This document shows positions 23,640 through 33,941 of a stretch of 64,000 nt of DNA, piece by piece. Made by a program: the position numbers and the translations under genes. Location: positions 1,736,001 through 1,800,000 of the forward strand of contig NW_026944389.1 in NCBI RefSeq assembly GCF_033439725.1. The letters are read 5' to 3'. The DNA comes from Neurospora tetraspora. Its lineage: Eukaryota; Ascomycota; Sordariomycetes; Sordariales; Sordariaceae. Position 1 is the first letter of the stretch; every line of letters begins with the position of its first letter. The notes beneath the pieces are model-generated. The model did not search any database. It had not been told where the DNA came from and worked only from the letters and a program-made list of their open reading frames with translations.

Positions 23640-24545
23640 TTACGACTGAAGCTGAACACCCTCCCCCCTCCCTGACCTCAACTCCTCAACAACTTGCTTC
23701 AACCACCAAACATGTATCCTCACATCGTCCGTAAGTTCCGGATGGAAACTCGTTCCGAAAACGTTCCCCTGGCGCACAGCAACGATATCTTCTCCTTTTC
23801 CCGTCCCTTGCGGCTTTGGGTAAGTGCCCAAGATCTCAACCTGCTCTGCCCTCTGCTTTTCCGAGGCAGAAGAGCTGGATGTGATAATCTCCTCCACAAC
23901 CGGCGCGCGGATAAACACGCCCCTGAACGGCTTCTCCTCTTCTAGGAAAGGCAACCGCAAATCCCCCACAAAACTCTGGATCTGCGTGCCGTACCGGTTC
24001 CGCAGCACCTTGACGTCCAGCCCGCCGATGAGTTCTTGTCCGCCTTGTTTGGTCGCTGAGGCGGCGGAGGCGAGCATGACTAGGCCGGCGCAGGTGCCCC
24101 ATGTTGGTTTGCGTTGGACTCTGTTGGTGTGGTGGGATGGGTTAGTGTTTTTTTTGTTTTTTTTTGTTTGCTATGGGGGGAAGGAGGGGGGGAGGAAAGA
24201 GGGAAGTGGAAGTGGGTTGAGGAAAGAGAAGAAAGAGGAAAGGCAACAAAGAGGTACTTACTTGACAAATTCCCGTAGCGGGTCAAGCAACCCCAGGCGT
24301 CTGGCAACAATAGCCATGGTGGTGCTTTCTCCTCCCGGGAGAATAAGGGCGTCGCATTGCGAGAGTTGGGCGGTAGTGCGGACTTGGATGAAGGTGAATT
24401 GTGGTGTTGGTGTCGGGGATTCTGTTGATTGTGACGATAGTTGGGTAGCTGCTTTTTGGAGGAGGGAGATGTGCTCGATTACGCCGCCTTGGAGGGCTAG
24501 GACGCCGACTGTTATTTGTTGGGGGGTTACGGCGTCGACAGTCAT
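23640..24545 (-). CDS. pdx2: pyridoxal 5'-phosphate synthase, glutaminase subunit (PdxT/Sno)
   Basis: Two exons on the minus strand, 24545-24262 and 24120-23640 (phases match, 254 aa). Class I glutamine amidotransferase signs: VGVLALQGGVIEH at the N-terminus, the oxyanion-region motif ILPGGESTTMA, the nucleophile elbow GTCAGLVML with the catalytic Cys, and FHPELTDD with the catalytic His and Glu. It hydrolyses glutamine and passes ammonia to PdxS/Pdx1 for vitamin B6 (PLP) synthesis. The first in-frame ATG consistent with the family is 24545. A loop between the two halves (EEIITSSSSASEKQRAEQ) is a lineage-type insertion. Its partner gene pdx1 lies 2.2 kb away in divergent orientation, as I recall for Neurospora pdx-1/pdx-2. 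Confidence 0.95.
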
Positions 24546-25233
24546 TGCGTCTGTGTCTGGGTTCGAGGGAGGTATGTGGTGGTTTGATGTGATGTGCTGT
24601 TCTGGGTCAATGGAGCGACGAATACTATGGTCGGTTATCAAACCCGGTGGGATGTGGTGGTTGAGTGATGACTGTCAAAGACGGCCGGCGATATCGGAAT
24701 ATCTTTGTAAGTGATAAGGGAACTTCAGCAGTCGGGTATGGTATGTTTCCTTCCGTATCGGAGTCCAAAATTTGTGTAGACTTGGATGATGACTCTTTGA
24801 TGGGTCGGCTACTGTAACCTTGTTGTGTTACTCAGGAATCACTGTAGTTTAAAAGAAAGATGTTGATATCACCGAACCCCAAAGCCGAACATAGGCGGCG
24901 ATGGTAGTATCGTCGGGTAATGGGATTGATGTTGCCACTCGGGGGGGTCTGTGCAATGATCGCGCCCTGGTATCACTAAGCGGCAGGTGCAGAGCGGGAA
25001 GCGGGACGAGCGGGAATCTCCTGTCAGGGAAGGTCTGTTGGAGGCGAGTCATACACACACACGGCTAACCGATCAATGTCCGTGAACTCCCGTCCTCTTC
25101 CTCCATTTCTGGAGGAGTCTGATCGGCACAGGAGGGGGGGTCCGTAAACCGGAACTGACTCACTGTGTAAGAGCAAATCGGTGTTGATCCCACATTTTCG
25201 ACTCGTCTCAGCGAATCTGTAGTGTACTGTAGA

Positions 25234-25404
25234 GGTACCGCAAAGACTCACTCAAGTCGGATTTATCCTCACGTTGTACAGCCAATCACATCTGATGAAA
25301 GACTTGCATGCTGACGCCTCAACGGGGCATGCAGCCCAGCAAACCAAATAATTGGCAAAAATAGTGTGGGGATAAATCCGACTGAGTGAGACTTGGCGGG
25401 TATC
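25234..25404. mobile_element. short inverted-repeat (fold-back) element
   Basis: Arms 25234-25273 and 25366-25404 are inverted copies, roughly 85% alike by eye; the shared core AGTCGGATTTATCC is exact. The spacer of about 92 nt has its own small inverted repeat (TGCATGC ... GCATGCA). No clear target-site duplication. Probably a small MITE or a relic. Confidence 0.6.
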
Positions 25405-25488
25405 ATATCCCCGCGGAATAAGCAACTCCCCCACAAGGCGAGCTCGTTTTTTGGTTGCCATTGCCAAGCATCTTCCAACCGAGGAATA

Positions 25489-25850
25489 CGAGCCCGTTAA
25501 GGCGACTGTGTAAACGGTCAGGGCGACTGTGTGGGGCCATACAAAAGTCGAAAGTCGGCCATGCCAAGACCACCAGAATTCCAAAGCTTGGCATCGAGTC
25601 TCCGCGCTACAACTATTACTAGAATTATTATTTTAGAAGCGCAACAACAACGCTCAAAACTCAACCTTTTCGTAACGAGAAAGACATATTCACACGCGGG
25701 GGCCTCTCACCGGCCCCCTACACCCCCGGAACTAACCCTAACACCTAACCCTAACACTAACCTGGATTGCCGGCGGTGACTTACACCTTTCAGCAGGCCT
25801 GTCTCCACACAGTCGCCCTAACGGGTTGTACAGTCGCGTTAACGGGCTCG
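25489..25850. mobile_element. MITE, 362 bp, 8-bp target-site duplication (hAT-like)
   Basis: Terminal inverted repeats 25489-25534 and 25805-25850 match at about 40 of 46 positions and start CGAGCCCGTTAA. Perfect 8-bp direct repeats GAGGAATA flank the element at 25481-25488 and 25851-25858, the target duplication size typical of hAT transposons. Each arm repeats a GGCGACTGT-like motif twice, as subterminal transposase-binding sites often do. There is no transposase frame inside, so it is non-autonomous. It sits in the pdx1/pdx2 intergenic region. Confidence 0.85.
25732..25763. repeat. interstitial telomere-like array
   Basis: Degenerate CTAACCCTAACAC-type units, four to five copies of CTAAC(CCTAA) in 32 nt, inside the MITE. 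Similar to the fungal TTAGGG telomere repeat read on the minus strand. Confidence 0.6.
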
Positions 25851-26729
25851 GAGGAATAAGCAAAGTTTGAGGGAAATATCCATTCAGCATCGAGGAAGGA
25901 GGAAGCGACGTAGAATGTAAGCGAGGGGTTACAGAGAAATTTTTGTTGGTGCAGGAACGATGCTCAGCCGAACGTTCGTGCCGTCTCTGCGTGTCTGCTT
26001 TCCCAATTGTCAGTCAGTCAGAATTCCGGATCAGATGACGACAGAATATGTGAGGCGGCAGATACCCAAAGCGGATATCTGGTTCGCTTTGATTGGCTTC
26101 CAACAAGCTCAAAACATGAAACTCGACGATCGATCGACGCTGGTAGCTGGATGGTTGACAGCCGAAACAAAAGACAAAAGAAGATAGAGTTGCCGAGTGT
26201 CGGTTCAGACAGAGAGATGACTAACACATGACAGTGACTCCATATGGATCCGAAGCGAAAGACTGCCCGGGCAACGCCGGGATCAACGGGTCTCGGACCT
26301 CTCCTCTCCATCGGACCTTTACTTCCTACGGCACTTTTCAGTCCAAGAGGTTGCAGTTGCCGACCACACTACTGCAATGCCCGTGGGGAAATAATGTAGG
26401 ATGTCGTCGTCTTGGCGAGGAAACTGCGAGGGTCTTGAGGGTCCAGATCGTCCGATATAGGCGCACACCCAGAGTCCCAGTACCTTCCGTTTTCCCCTCA
26501 AGCCCTGAGTCATCAACGTAATGTCATTGCGCTTCAAAAAGTCTATTTCCACGACCTGTGACCGTGACCAGTTGCTGTGATAGAAACAAAACATCAAGAA
26601 ACAAAGCCTTGGTCGTGAACCTGATCGAGTCTCATCAACCAAATTCTTCACTCTTACCTTTACCACATCTCTCACCTTGCGAGCTTGCGCGTTACACATC
26701 TTACCTCACAAACAAACATCACACTCAAA

Positions 26730-27653
26730 ATGGCCTCCACATCCACCACCAACGGCGACGACTTCCTCGTCAAAGCCGGTCTCGCCCAAATGCTCAAAGG
26801 CGGCGTGATCATGGACGTGACCACCCCCGCCGAGGCTCGCATCGCCGAAGAAGCCGGCGCCTGCGCCGTCATGGCTCTCGAGCGCATCCCCTCGGACATC
26901 CGCGCCGCCGGCGGCGTCGCCCGCATGTCCAACCCTTCCATGATCAAGGAGATCCAAGCCGCGGTCACCATCCCCGTCATGGCCAAGGCGCGCATCGGCC
27001 ACGTGGTCGAGTGCCGCATTCTCGAGCAGCTGGGCGTCGACTACGTCGACGAGAGCGAGGTGTTGACTCCGGCCGATGACCAGTTCCATGTCCAGAAGGA
27101 CGGGTTCAAGATTCCGTTTGTTTGCGGGTGCAGGAACTTGGGCGAGGCGCTCAGGAGAATCAAGGAGGGCGCGGCCATGATTCGGACCAAGGGCGAGGCC
27201 GGCACTGGAGATGTCGTCGAGGCGGTGAAGCATATCAGGACGGTCAACGCGGAGATTGCCCAGGCTAAGGCGGCGCTGGCGAGTGGCGGCGAGCTGGCGG
27301 TGGCGAAGATGGCGAGGGAGATTGGGGCCGATGTTGAGTTGCTTAAGAAGACGGCGGAGCTGGGCAGACTGCCGGTGGTCAACTTTGCGGCGGGCGGTGT
27401 GGCGACGCCGGCGGATGCGGCGCTCATGATGGAATTTGGGTGCGATGGTGTTTTTGTGGGTAGTGGTATCTTTAAGGATGCGAAGACTCCTGAACATGCG
27501 CTGCAGAGGGCGAGGGCGATTGTTAAGGCCGTGGCTCACTGGAATGATTATGGTGCGTTGGTGGAGGCGTGCATTGAGCATGGCGAGGCTATGAAGGGTA
27601 TTAGCAACGCGGGTATGAAGCCGGAGGAGAGAATGGCTGGAAGGGGTTGGTAG
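26730..27653 (+). CDS. pdx1: pyridoxal 5'-phosphate synthase, synthase subunit (PdxS/Snz)
   Basis: Intronless, 307 aa, ATG at 26730. A (beta/alpha)8 protein that builds PLP from ribose 5-phosphate, glyceraldehyde 3-phosphate and ammonia delivered by Pdx2. Recognisable landmarks: [20 protein letters not shown] (with the substrate-binding Asp), [13 protein letters not shown] (catalytic Lys that binds the sugar phosphate), [37 protein letters not shown] (second catalytic Lys) and the phosphate-loop motifs [15 protein letters not shown] and FVGSGIF. Length and all key residues agree with a functional enzyme. In fungi this gene is also tied to singlet-oxygen (cercosporin) resistance and stationary-phase stress (SNZ1). 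The strong G/C bias of the first half suggests high expression. Confidence 0.97.
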   Translation: MASTSTTNGDDFLVKAGLAQMLKGGVIMDVTTPAEARIAEEAGACAVMALERIPSDIRAAGGVARMSNPSMIKEIQAAVTIPVMAKARIGHVVECRILEQLGVDYVDESEVLTPADDQFHVQKDGFKIPFVCGCRNLGEALRRIKEGAAMIRTKGEAGTGDVVEAVKHIRTVNAEIAQAKAALASGGELAVAKMAREIGADVELLKKTAELGRLPVVNFAAGGVATPADAALMMEFGCDGVFVGSGIFKDAKTPEHALQRARAIVKAVAHWNDYGALVEACIEHGEAMKGISNAGMKPEERMAGRGW

Positions 27654-28622
27654 AGAGTGGAAGGATGTGGTGTTGTTGATGGCATGTTTGGTGTGATATA
27701 AAAGCACAGTTAAAAGGGGGTTCGGAACGGCACCCGGGAGATGGTTTGAGTTGCAACCCTGAGGAGCTTCCGCCGTTAGTTACACGTTATGAATGTGACG
27801 AGATATTTGTTGTAGCCATGGCTCTATTACCTACCGTAAAAAGTCGGGAAAATACCTACGGATTTCAGGCGTGCAGAAAATTCCCTTTCTGTGCCACATA
27901 TCTGTCGTGTCCAAGCAGTCAGAGCTGCTTGCTTGCCTCAGAATTGGGGATTTCTTAGAGAATCGTACAGTCTGTTGCATTGATTCTACCTACTAGTAAA
28001 GCATGAGGTATGTAGCCGAGTCAGGGAATTTTCTGCACACCTGAAATCCGGATTTCCCGTTTTTACGGTAGGTTAAAAACAAAGACCTGGAGTGCTGGCA
28101 GAGGGATTTTGAGATCGTCGCGTGACAGTCTGTGCCGACTGGACTTGACATGAGAGAGATCCGATCTCCTTTGACCTCTTTTCTTCTCTGGTATATAACC
28201 CGTTTCTTTTCCATTTCCCCTGCTTTATCTGAAATTGTATCGAGACTGGTTTTCCACTGCCATAGATAGTCTTCGAGGCGTTATTACCCACCTCAACAGG
28301 GAACTTCATCCGACATCTCAAAGCCATCGTGCTGGTATTGAACAGAACAAATAGAACCTGATTATGGTACCATCCGACCTTTGTGCATGGTCAACGGACG
28401 TTATAAAGCCAGGTAAATCAAAAGCGCGCATAAATATGTGCCATGTACCATTAGTCAGAACTGAGACCGTTTCAGCAGCCAGCATTGAACGTTGCAGTTC
28501 ATGCTTCTGCTCAACAACACCGCGAATCTCCCCGAACTGCAAACTCCTGTCGCTCTGCCTTGGCTTCTTCAACACCAACCCGAAGCCCCCTCATCCAGCT
28601 CTCCGAACCAGGCCTCGGCATA
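27654..28622. other. convergent 3' intergenic region with inverted-repeat element
   Basis: Between the 3' ends of pdx1 (+) and the FAR1-like gene (-). The only structure seen is the inverted-repeat element 27827-28075. Confidence 0.5.
27827..28075. mobile_element. inverted-repeat element, about 250 bp (MITE-like)
   Basis: Arms 27827-27885 and 28024-28075 are inverted copies: ACCTACCGTAAAAA at the outer ends and GTGCAGAAAATTCCC / GGGAATTTTCTGCAC at the inner ends, with GGATTTCAGG between. Weaker similarity continues about 20 nt inward. No coding capacity; a target duplication is not obvious. The 3' position could place it in the pdx1 transcript as a long hairpin. Confidence 0.7.
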
Positions 28623-29720
28623 CTAAGGCTCTTCATCCTCATCGTCCGACTCCAAGTCCGGATCCGGCACCTGTAAATCCGACGGCAACGGCGGCATCAT
28701 TTCCACATTGGTCGGCTGAAGCGGCGGCGGCTGATGTTCAGGCGGGATGAGCGTATACGGCAAGTTCGTCGGGAGACCCTGGGCAGCCGCCTCGGCCGCC
28801 GCCTTCCTCTCGTCCTCCCTCTTGATCTTGGCCAGCATGTTGCGTACATCGCTCTTCTTGACATACTGATACTTGTCCCCGAACGAGATGCGGATCCCAA
28901 TCGTCAGCTGCCTCAGGGTGCACTGGGCATCGCGGTGCATGATCTTGAGCCAGCGGGCGCCGTCCTGCTCGATCTTGCGGAACTGGGCGGGCACGTTGAC
29001 GCCCGGTTGCTCGCCCGTAAAGGGTTCGTGGTTGTGCTCGGCGCACTGGACCACCACGCGCCACTTGTCGTCGTACGGCCACGCTTTCTCCTGGACGGCT
29101 TTCATCTTCATCGGACACCCCGTCTTGGTCGACCGTGATTGTCGGATCCCCCGGCTGTGAGAGGTGTACGTCTTGCCGCCCTTGGAGCAGCAGAGGTTGT
29201 ACCGCCGGTAGTGGCCGTCCGGGTCCCGGTTGAGAGAGGACACGATCACGCAGGCGTAGCCTTGCGACCGCGTGAAGGCCTTGAGGTCCGTCTGGAGCGC
29301 TTCGAAGGTGGGATACAACCGGTCTTGGGGAGGGGGCAGGAGGGCCATCTGGAAGTTGGGTCGGGCCGGCTGTCCCTGTTGTTGCTGGCCGGACGGGCCC
29401 GGTTGGCCCTGCTGTTGGGCTTGCTGGCCATGGGGTTGCTGCTGGGACTGTGGTTGCTGCTGTTGGCCTTGCTGAGTGCCAGTAGCATTTTGGGTCTGGA
29501 TGGGTTGAAGTTGCTGCTGAGTGTATTGAGTCTGCTGGTGTTGATGGATAGCTGAATTACCCTGGGCTTGGGGCTGCTGTTGGAAGTTTTGATACTGGTG
29601 CAATTGTTGCTGTTGTTGCTGCATTTGCTGTTGCATTTGAGGCTGGGCCGGCTGAGGAGTCATCTGCAGCTGATGCTGGTGCTGGCCCATGGCCGCCGTC
29701 TTGGGCTGTCCTCTAGGCAT
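28623..29720 (-). CDS. Gln-rich protein with FAR1-type DNA-binding domain
   Basis: Single exon, 365 aa, first true ATG at 29720 (MPRGQPKTAAMG). Residues about 10-130 are a Gln-rich low-complexity region (QQQ runs), typical of transcription activators. Next comes a compact domain from LYPTFEALQTDLKAFTRSQG through YNLCCSKGGK, TGCPMKMKAV, WRVVVQCAEHNHEP: the Cys/Cys/His/His pattern (CC...C...C...HNH) of the FAR1/WRKY-GCM1-like zinc fold that transposase-derived regulators use. The C-terminus is acidic (DLESDDEDEEP). Probably a nuclear DNA-binding factor of transposon ancestry; target genes unknown. Confidence 0.85.
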   Translation of the reverse strand: MPRGQPKTAAMGQHQHQLQMTPQPAQPQMQQQMQQQQQQLHQYQNFQQQPQAQGNSAIHQHQQTQYTQQQLQPIQTQNATGTQQGQQQQPQSQQQPHGQQAQQQGQPGPSGQQQQGQPARPNFQMALLPPPQDRLYPTFEALQTDLKAFTRSQGYACVIVSSLNRDPDGHYRRYNLCCSKGGKTYTSHSRGIRQSRSTKTGCPMKMKAVQEKAWPYDDKWRVVVQCAEHNHEPFTGEQPGVNVPAQFRKIEQDGARWLKIMHRDAQCTLRQLTIGIRISFGDKYQYVKKSDVRNMLAKIKREDERKAAAEAAAQGLPTNLPYTLIPPEHQPPPLQPTNVEMMPPLPSDLQVPDPDLESDDEDEEP

Positions 29721-31249
29721 CGTGGGTGATGGACAATATGATGGACAATTCAATGCCCTGGATGATGGCAACAAGATGCGTGTTTAGACAGTGCTCTTAG
29801 AGCCCTTGACGTGACCGCTTTGGGTGGTGACAAAGCGTGCGTGCGCGTCTACAAGAAGGAAAGGCAACGCGCTTGGGTTCGTATGTGCCAAGATGCATCA
29901 CCGCTATTTAGACTTTCGGCTGCGGGTAAATTTCCATATTGCCAACTGGTGCGGTATCTTATCGTTCACGTAACAGCTGTTTTCGGACCGGCAAACCTTC
30001 TGCTTTCCATTCGTACCCCTGAACGGATCCAATGGTTTCTGGGTTCCCTCGTTCTTTCCAACGACACTATTCTTCATCAACTCTGCGATTTCGAAGCTCA
30101 GGCTGCCCATTGAGATTCTCATCATGAGGGTCTGTTTGATAAAGACCACTGTTGCATCATGCCGAGTCATCTGTTTTGCAGATGTGAGATGACAGTTGCG
30201 TGCAGTGGTGCAATGTAAGATACTGTACCTGCACGTATCTTCATCCGCTCGCAGTGGCAGCTGCTGCATTCAGGTTTGTCTTTTCTCAAAGATGGCAAAC
30301 GCTCTTGCCTCGCGATCGAACATTTGAACCAGCATTTCGGGGATTTCGGGGCCAAAGATGTTCGACTCCCCTTTCTCTCGCGAGACTTCAGTTTTTTTTC
30401 ATCAATCTTTTGACAAAGGTACCGTCTCTCTACACCATCCGCCGTTCACGCCAATCAATGCTTGCTCCCGATTGTCTTGAAAACTCGCCCTTCCAACGCA
30501 ACCCTACTGTGATGGCTATATCGCAAAGACTCGCAATATCCGAAACCCAAATCTTTGACAGGTTCTCCCTTTTGGCCACACGTGCCCTGCGGTTATTGCC
30601 CGTCTTTGCGGTGTATCAGCTTGACTACATATCTCTCTGCTGATACTACCGGTTGACGGGATCGGCTTACATGGAGTGTCTGCCATTTTTGGATCGCTGT
30701 TGCCTACAGCCTTATCAAAGTTCCATTCCACTCCCGTCCTCACTGCAGGCCTCCACAGAGACGGGCTCATGGACACTCCTTCCCAGCCAGAAACACATTG
30801 GGTCTCGTGGCCGACCTGAACGCAAGAATCAGGGCTCCATCTCTCTCACTGGACTCACTTCTTAGTTCCTGGACCGCCTTCGTCTTTATATCGTCCTTCC
30901 AGCTTTGTCTTCTTATTTCATGGCTCTAACAAAGTGTTCATCGCGCTGACGACGAAATATTCGACCTTTCACGGCATCAAGTGAGACCAGTGAAAGACAT
31001 GGTGAGTATTGCCCAAGAGTAGGTTGTCATCCTCATTGACCATCTCAAGCGAGGTTTCTCCGGTGATCCTGACGACCGAGGAATAGATGGGTTTCATCAA
31101 GCGCGGGTGGCTCCCAAAAACGGTACCCTCCTCAAATCCCGCCGACACCACCAAGCATAAATCACCTAGACCGGCTACAAGGCGAAATTTCCCCGCCGGA
31201 CAATGCCGAGGTTGAACAGAGACGCAGCAAGGTTTGATGGCTTTTCACG
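29721..31249. other. intergenic, no supported gene
   Basis: No frame with convincing protein character. The right part borders a decayed NACHT-type gene and may include its more degraded 5' portion. Confidence 0.45.
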
Positions 31250-32421
31250 AGTAGAGACAGTTACAGTCTTCAAGAGACACTGCGTGGCTCGCAGACACGC
31301 GAGATGAACCTCAATGACGACAAATATGGGAGCCAAGCCGGGAAGCAGCTACGCCAGCATACAGACCAACAGGTCAACATCCTGTCGGATCAGAAAAAGT
31401 ACAACAAGGCATTCGCATACTTCGCTAGTTCCCTGGTAGAAACACGCGCACAGGACACTGTTTGGATCGATATCACATGTCTCCGATAAGCCCAGATTCC
31501 GCCAAACACGAAGGATACGATGATCAGGCGTGAACTGGAGAAAATTCCGGAAGACCTAAACAAGCTTCTTCACTCGATTTGGTCAAGGATTCTCAACCCC
31601 AGTGACGTCAACACCGATGATGTGAAGGAGATGCTCCGCGTTCTCGTGTTGATTAAGGAGCCTGTCACTCTAGAAGAGTTGGCGATTCTTACCGGGTTTG
31701 CCATCGATGACGTGAAGAACTTGCTCCATAAGTGTAACCTCCTGCTCAAGGTCGAGGACGGAAAGGTTATATTTGTCCTTGAGAATCAAGTGAAGGAGCA
31801 CCTAATGGATAGGCGTATGGCATTGCTTCAATTCGGGGATCACGAGTTGAAGTGGCAACACGGCGTTTTGGCCTGGAGATGTTATGTCCATCTCGTCGAA
31901 ACTTTCAAATCCCAGAAAGAAGAAACGGATGCCCGTCAAGGGAGCACTCCGGAAATAACCATTGGAGATTCATCGTCGGGCAGGCATGGACCAGTCGCTG
32001 CGCCCATAGAGCACGAAGACACTCGTGAAGGTGACATCTTGACACCGGATCACAGCGATAGCCACGAGATTGATGGCGGGAATGGCAGCCATAATGGCCA
32101 AGATGGCTTGTCCACTGAGGCACCACCCCCGAAGGAGACCAATCCTTACAACCTCGACCTTGCAAAACTTCTCGAATATCCCGATTAAGCACTGGCTCTT
32201 CCATGCTAGCTTGGCGACGAAAGGATTCGCTGAGAGAATGAGTAGGGAAGATGATTTCTGGGCACGCGACTCCCTCGTTCGCAAAAAGTGGCTCTGGGCG
32301 TATGTGGCCTTCGGAAAAAGACCCGCATTTGGGTTTGCTCACGTCTGAGAACTTCACAGGTTTGCACGCGGCAGCGTCCCTTGGTTACGCCGAACTTGTG
32401 GCGTCATTGATGGACAGGGGG
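31250..32421 (+). pseudogene. relic of a NACHT/ankyrin NLR-like gene
   Basis: Fragments line up on the plus strand in changing frames. In frame with 31304-31489, an in-frame stop at about 31487 separates DTVWIDITCLR from MIRRELEKIPEDLNKLLHSI (31520 on). The second part continues with ILVLIKEPVTLEELAILTGF-like sequence (actual residues LVLIKEPVTLEELAILTGFA) and HLM..., the winged-helix region that follows NACHT in fungal NWD/ankyrin STAND proteins. HWLFHASLATKGFAERMSRE (near 32189-32250) lies in another frame, and GLHAAASLGYAELVASLMDRG (near 32360-32421), an ankyrin-repeat start, in a third. The P-loop part is not found. One stop plus at least two frame changes make it a pseudogene. Such STAND genes turn over fast and act in non-self recognition when intact. 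Confidence 0.65.
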
Positions 32422-32677
32422 ATTGGGTCTCGCTACTATTGCTTGGTTTCCAGAGAGCCTTGGACGCCGAGAGTGAAGCACCTATCCAGGAGGTTCTCAA
32501 CAGCTTTGACTACACCAGTTTGCGAGAAGAGGTTGTTGAAAAGCAGAAGGCGGAATCTGAGACTCCTGCCTTAGGCAAACAGTTTCTATACTGGGGGGCC
32601 AAGACCAAGTCTGATAGCTACCCGGTACTTAGGGTCTGTGTTTGGAAGGTACAGTCACCAAACCACCGCGGGGATTT

Positions 32678-32752
32678 TGGCTCAGTCGGTAGATGGGGCG
32701 CCACATCTAACCTGTCTGACCACTTCCTTAGTAGAAGCGGTTCGTTCGAACC
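32678..32752 (+). repeat. tRNA-like A-box/B-box pair (SINE or tRNA relic)
   Basis: TGGCTCAGTCGG at 32678-32689 resembles a Pol III A box and GTTCGAACC at 32744-32752 a B box, 66 nt centre-to-centre. The sequence does not fold into a convincing cloverleaf (the T stem does not pair), so it is at best a relic tRNA or tRNA-derived SINE head. Confidence 0.3.
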
Positions 32753-32871
32753 TGCCCGAGGCCGCTTCGAACAACCATTTTTGTCACTTTTTTACCCCCT
32801 CATCTATTTGAATACTTCCTGGAGATGTTAGCATTTGCATGCCCAGTAGGTAATCTACCTGCACTCCTTGA

Positions 32872-33066
32872 TCCTTCAATTGCCACGCGTTTGAATGGTC
32901 CTTCCAAGTCGGCAGTCATTTACTCCGACTGTCGGACGACAATGGGTCTCAAAGCATGCAAAGGGGTTATGGTGAGGATGACTCCGGGAATGGATCTGAC
33001 GCTGGCGCTGGCGATGGGGATGGCAATGGGGATGAGGGTGATATGATTGATGACGACGAATACTAG
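32872..33066 (+). other. open acidic C-terminal tail, possible gene remnant
   Basis: An open frame of 64 codons with no ATG near its start ends in a highly acidic Gly/Asp tail (EDDSGNGSDAGAGDGDG..., then MIDDDEY and stop). Composition looks like a genuine protein terminus, perhaps the 3' end of the decayed NLR-type gene upstream. No family recognised. Confidence 0.25.
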
Positions 33067-33941
33067 ACAGGTCGTTCTCTTTCTTTTCTTGGGGATGAGT
33101 TTTTGGATTTGGTATCCTTGGATATGGCCTCTTCCGATAGCTTTTTCTCATAGATATAGTCTGTCACGATATCGATTTTTGGGTATTGAATTCAAGGTCC
33201 TTTTCACCCTTCTTTATATTTCGGTATCTAGTTGCTCGTCAATGTTGTAAATGACGGAACAACGATTTAGCCTGTCAAACATTCAGGCAAACTACGCCCA
33301 CACTGAACCCTCAAACTTAGATAGCTTGTTTCATGATGACGAAAGCAAGCGAATGCCATTACTTTTTCTAAACTATAAAGTTCAGGGGAAACGAATTACA
33401 TATATTTCATTGTATGGACCACAACACTTTGAAAGTTGCCAGTTGTGACTAAAGTTTATCGAGGAGTGAACAAAGAGTGTTTTGAACTGCTGGTGCATCA
33501 AGTCATCATGCGGTATCCCGGTATATGCATATACTGGCTGTACCCTCTAATTGAGTTTCGCCCGAACATGCCTTTCCACTCCGGGCCGTCTGTGGGAACT
33601 TGGGAAGACCCCGTCACCCCGGGTCCGAACATCTTCACCACATGGACCGGTAAAGCCCACCACCGCGAAACAAGTGGAACTCAGCCCTACCCGAGACCCG
33701 TGATGTGATACCTTGAAAGAACTTACAAACCTCACAGGTGGAAAACCCTTTGCAGCGTGCATGTGTGAGACGACAATCAATCCATTTCGTCGAATACCAC
33801 CACACAGAACCTCAACCCGCTCTCACTTCCACCACACACACGCACTTACCTACTTATTGGTCGCGCAACCGCAAGTCGTGGCCCACGACGTTCTTCCTGT
33901 TGTGGAAGTTACTACCAAGCAACCAATGTGTGAGATCCAAG

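Larger units (their letters stand above)
24546..26729. promoter_or_regulatory. divergent pdx2/pdx1 intergenic region containing repeat elements
   Basis: 2.2 kb between the two PLP synthase genes. It contains an imperfect inverted-repeat element (25234-25404), a MITE with target-site duplication (25489-25850) and telomere-like sequence (25732-25763). No protein-coding frame is supported. Shared regulation of the pair would have to act across these insertions. Confidence 0.6.
32422..33941. other. decayed region between NLR relic and next gene
   Basis: Holds a tRNA-like A/B-box pair (32678-32752), an acidic open tail (32872-33066), and otherwise A/T-richer sequence without a supported gene. The right end is the leader of the gene at 33942. 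Confidence 0.45.

Noticed and set aside
26706-27707. Minus-strand 333-codon frame antisense to pdx1
   Set aside because: Arg/His/Leu-rich shadow of the pdx1 coding sequence.
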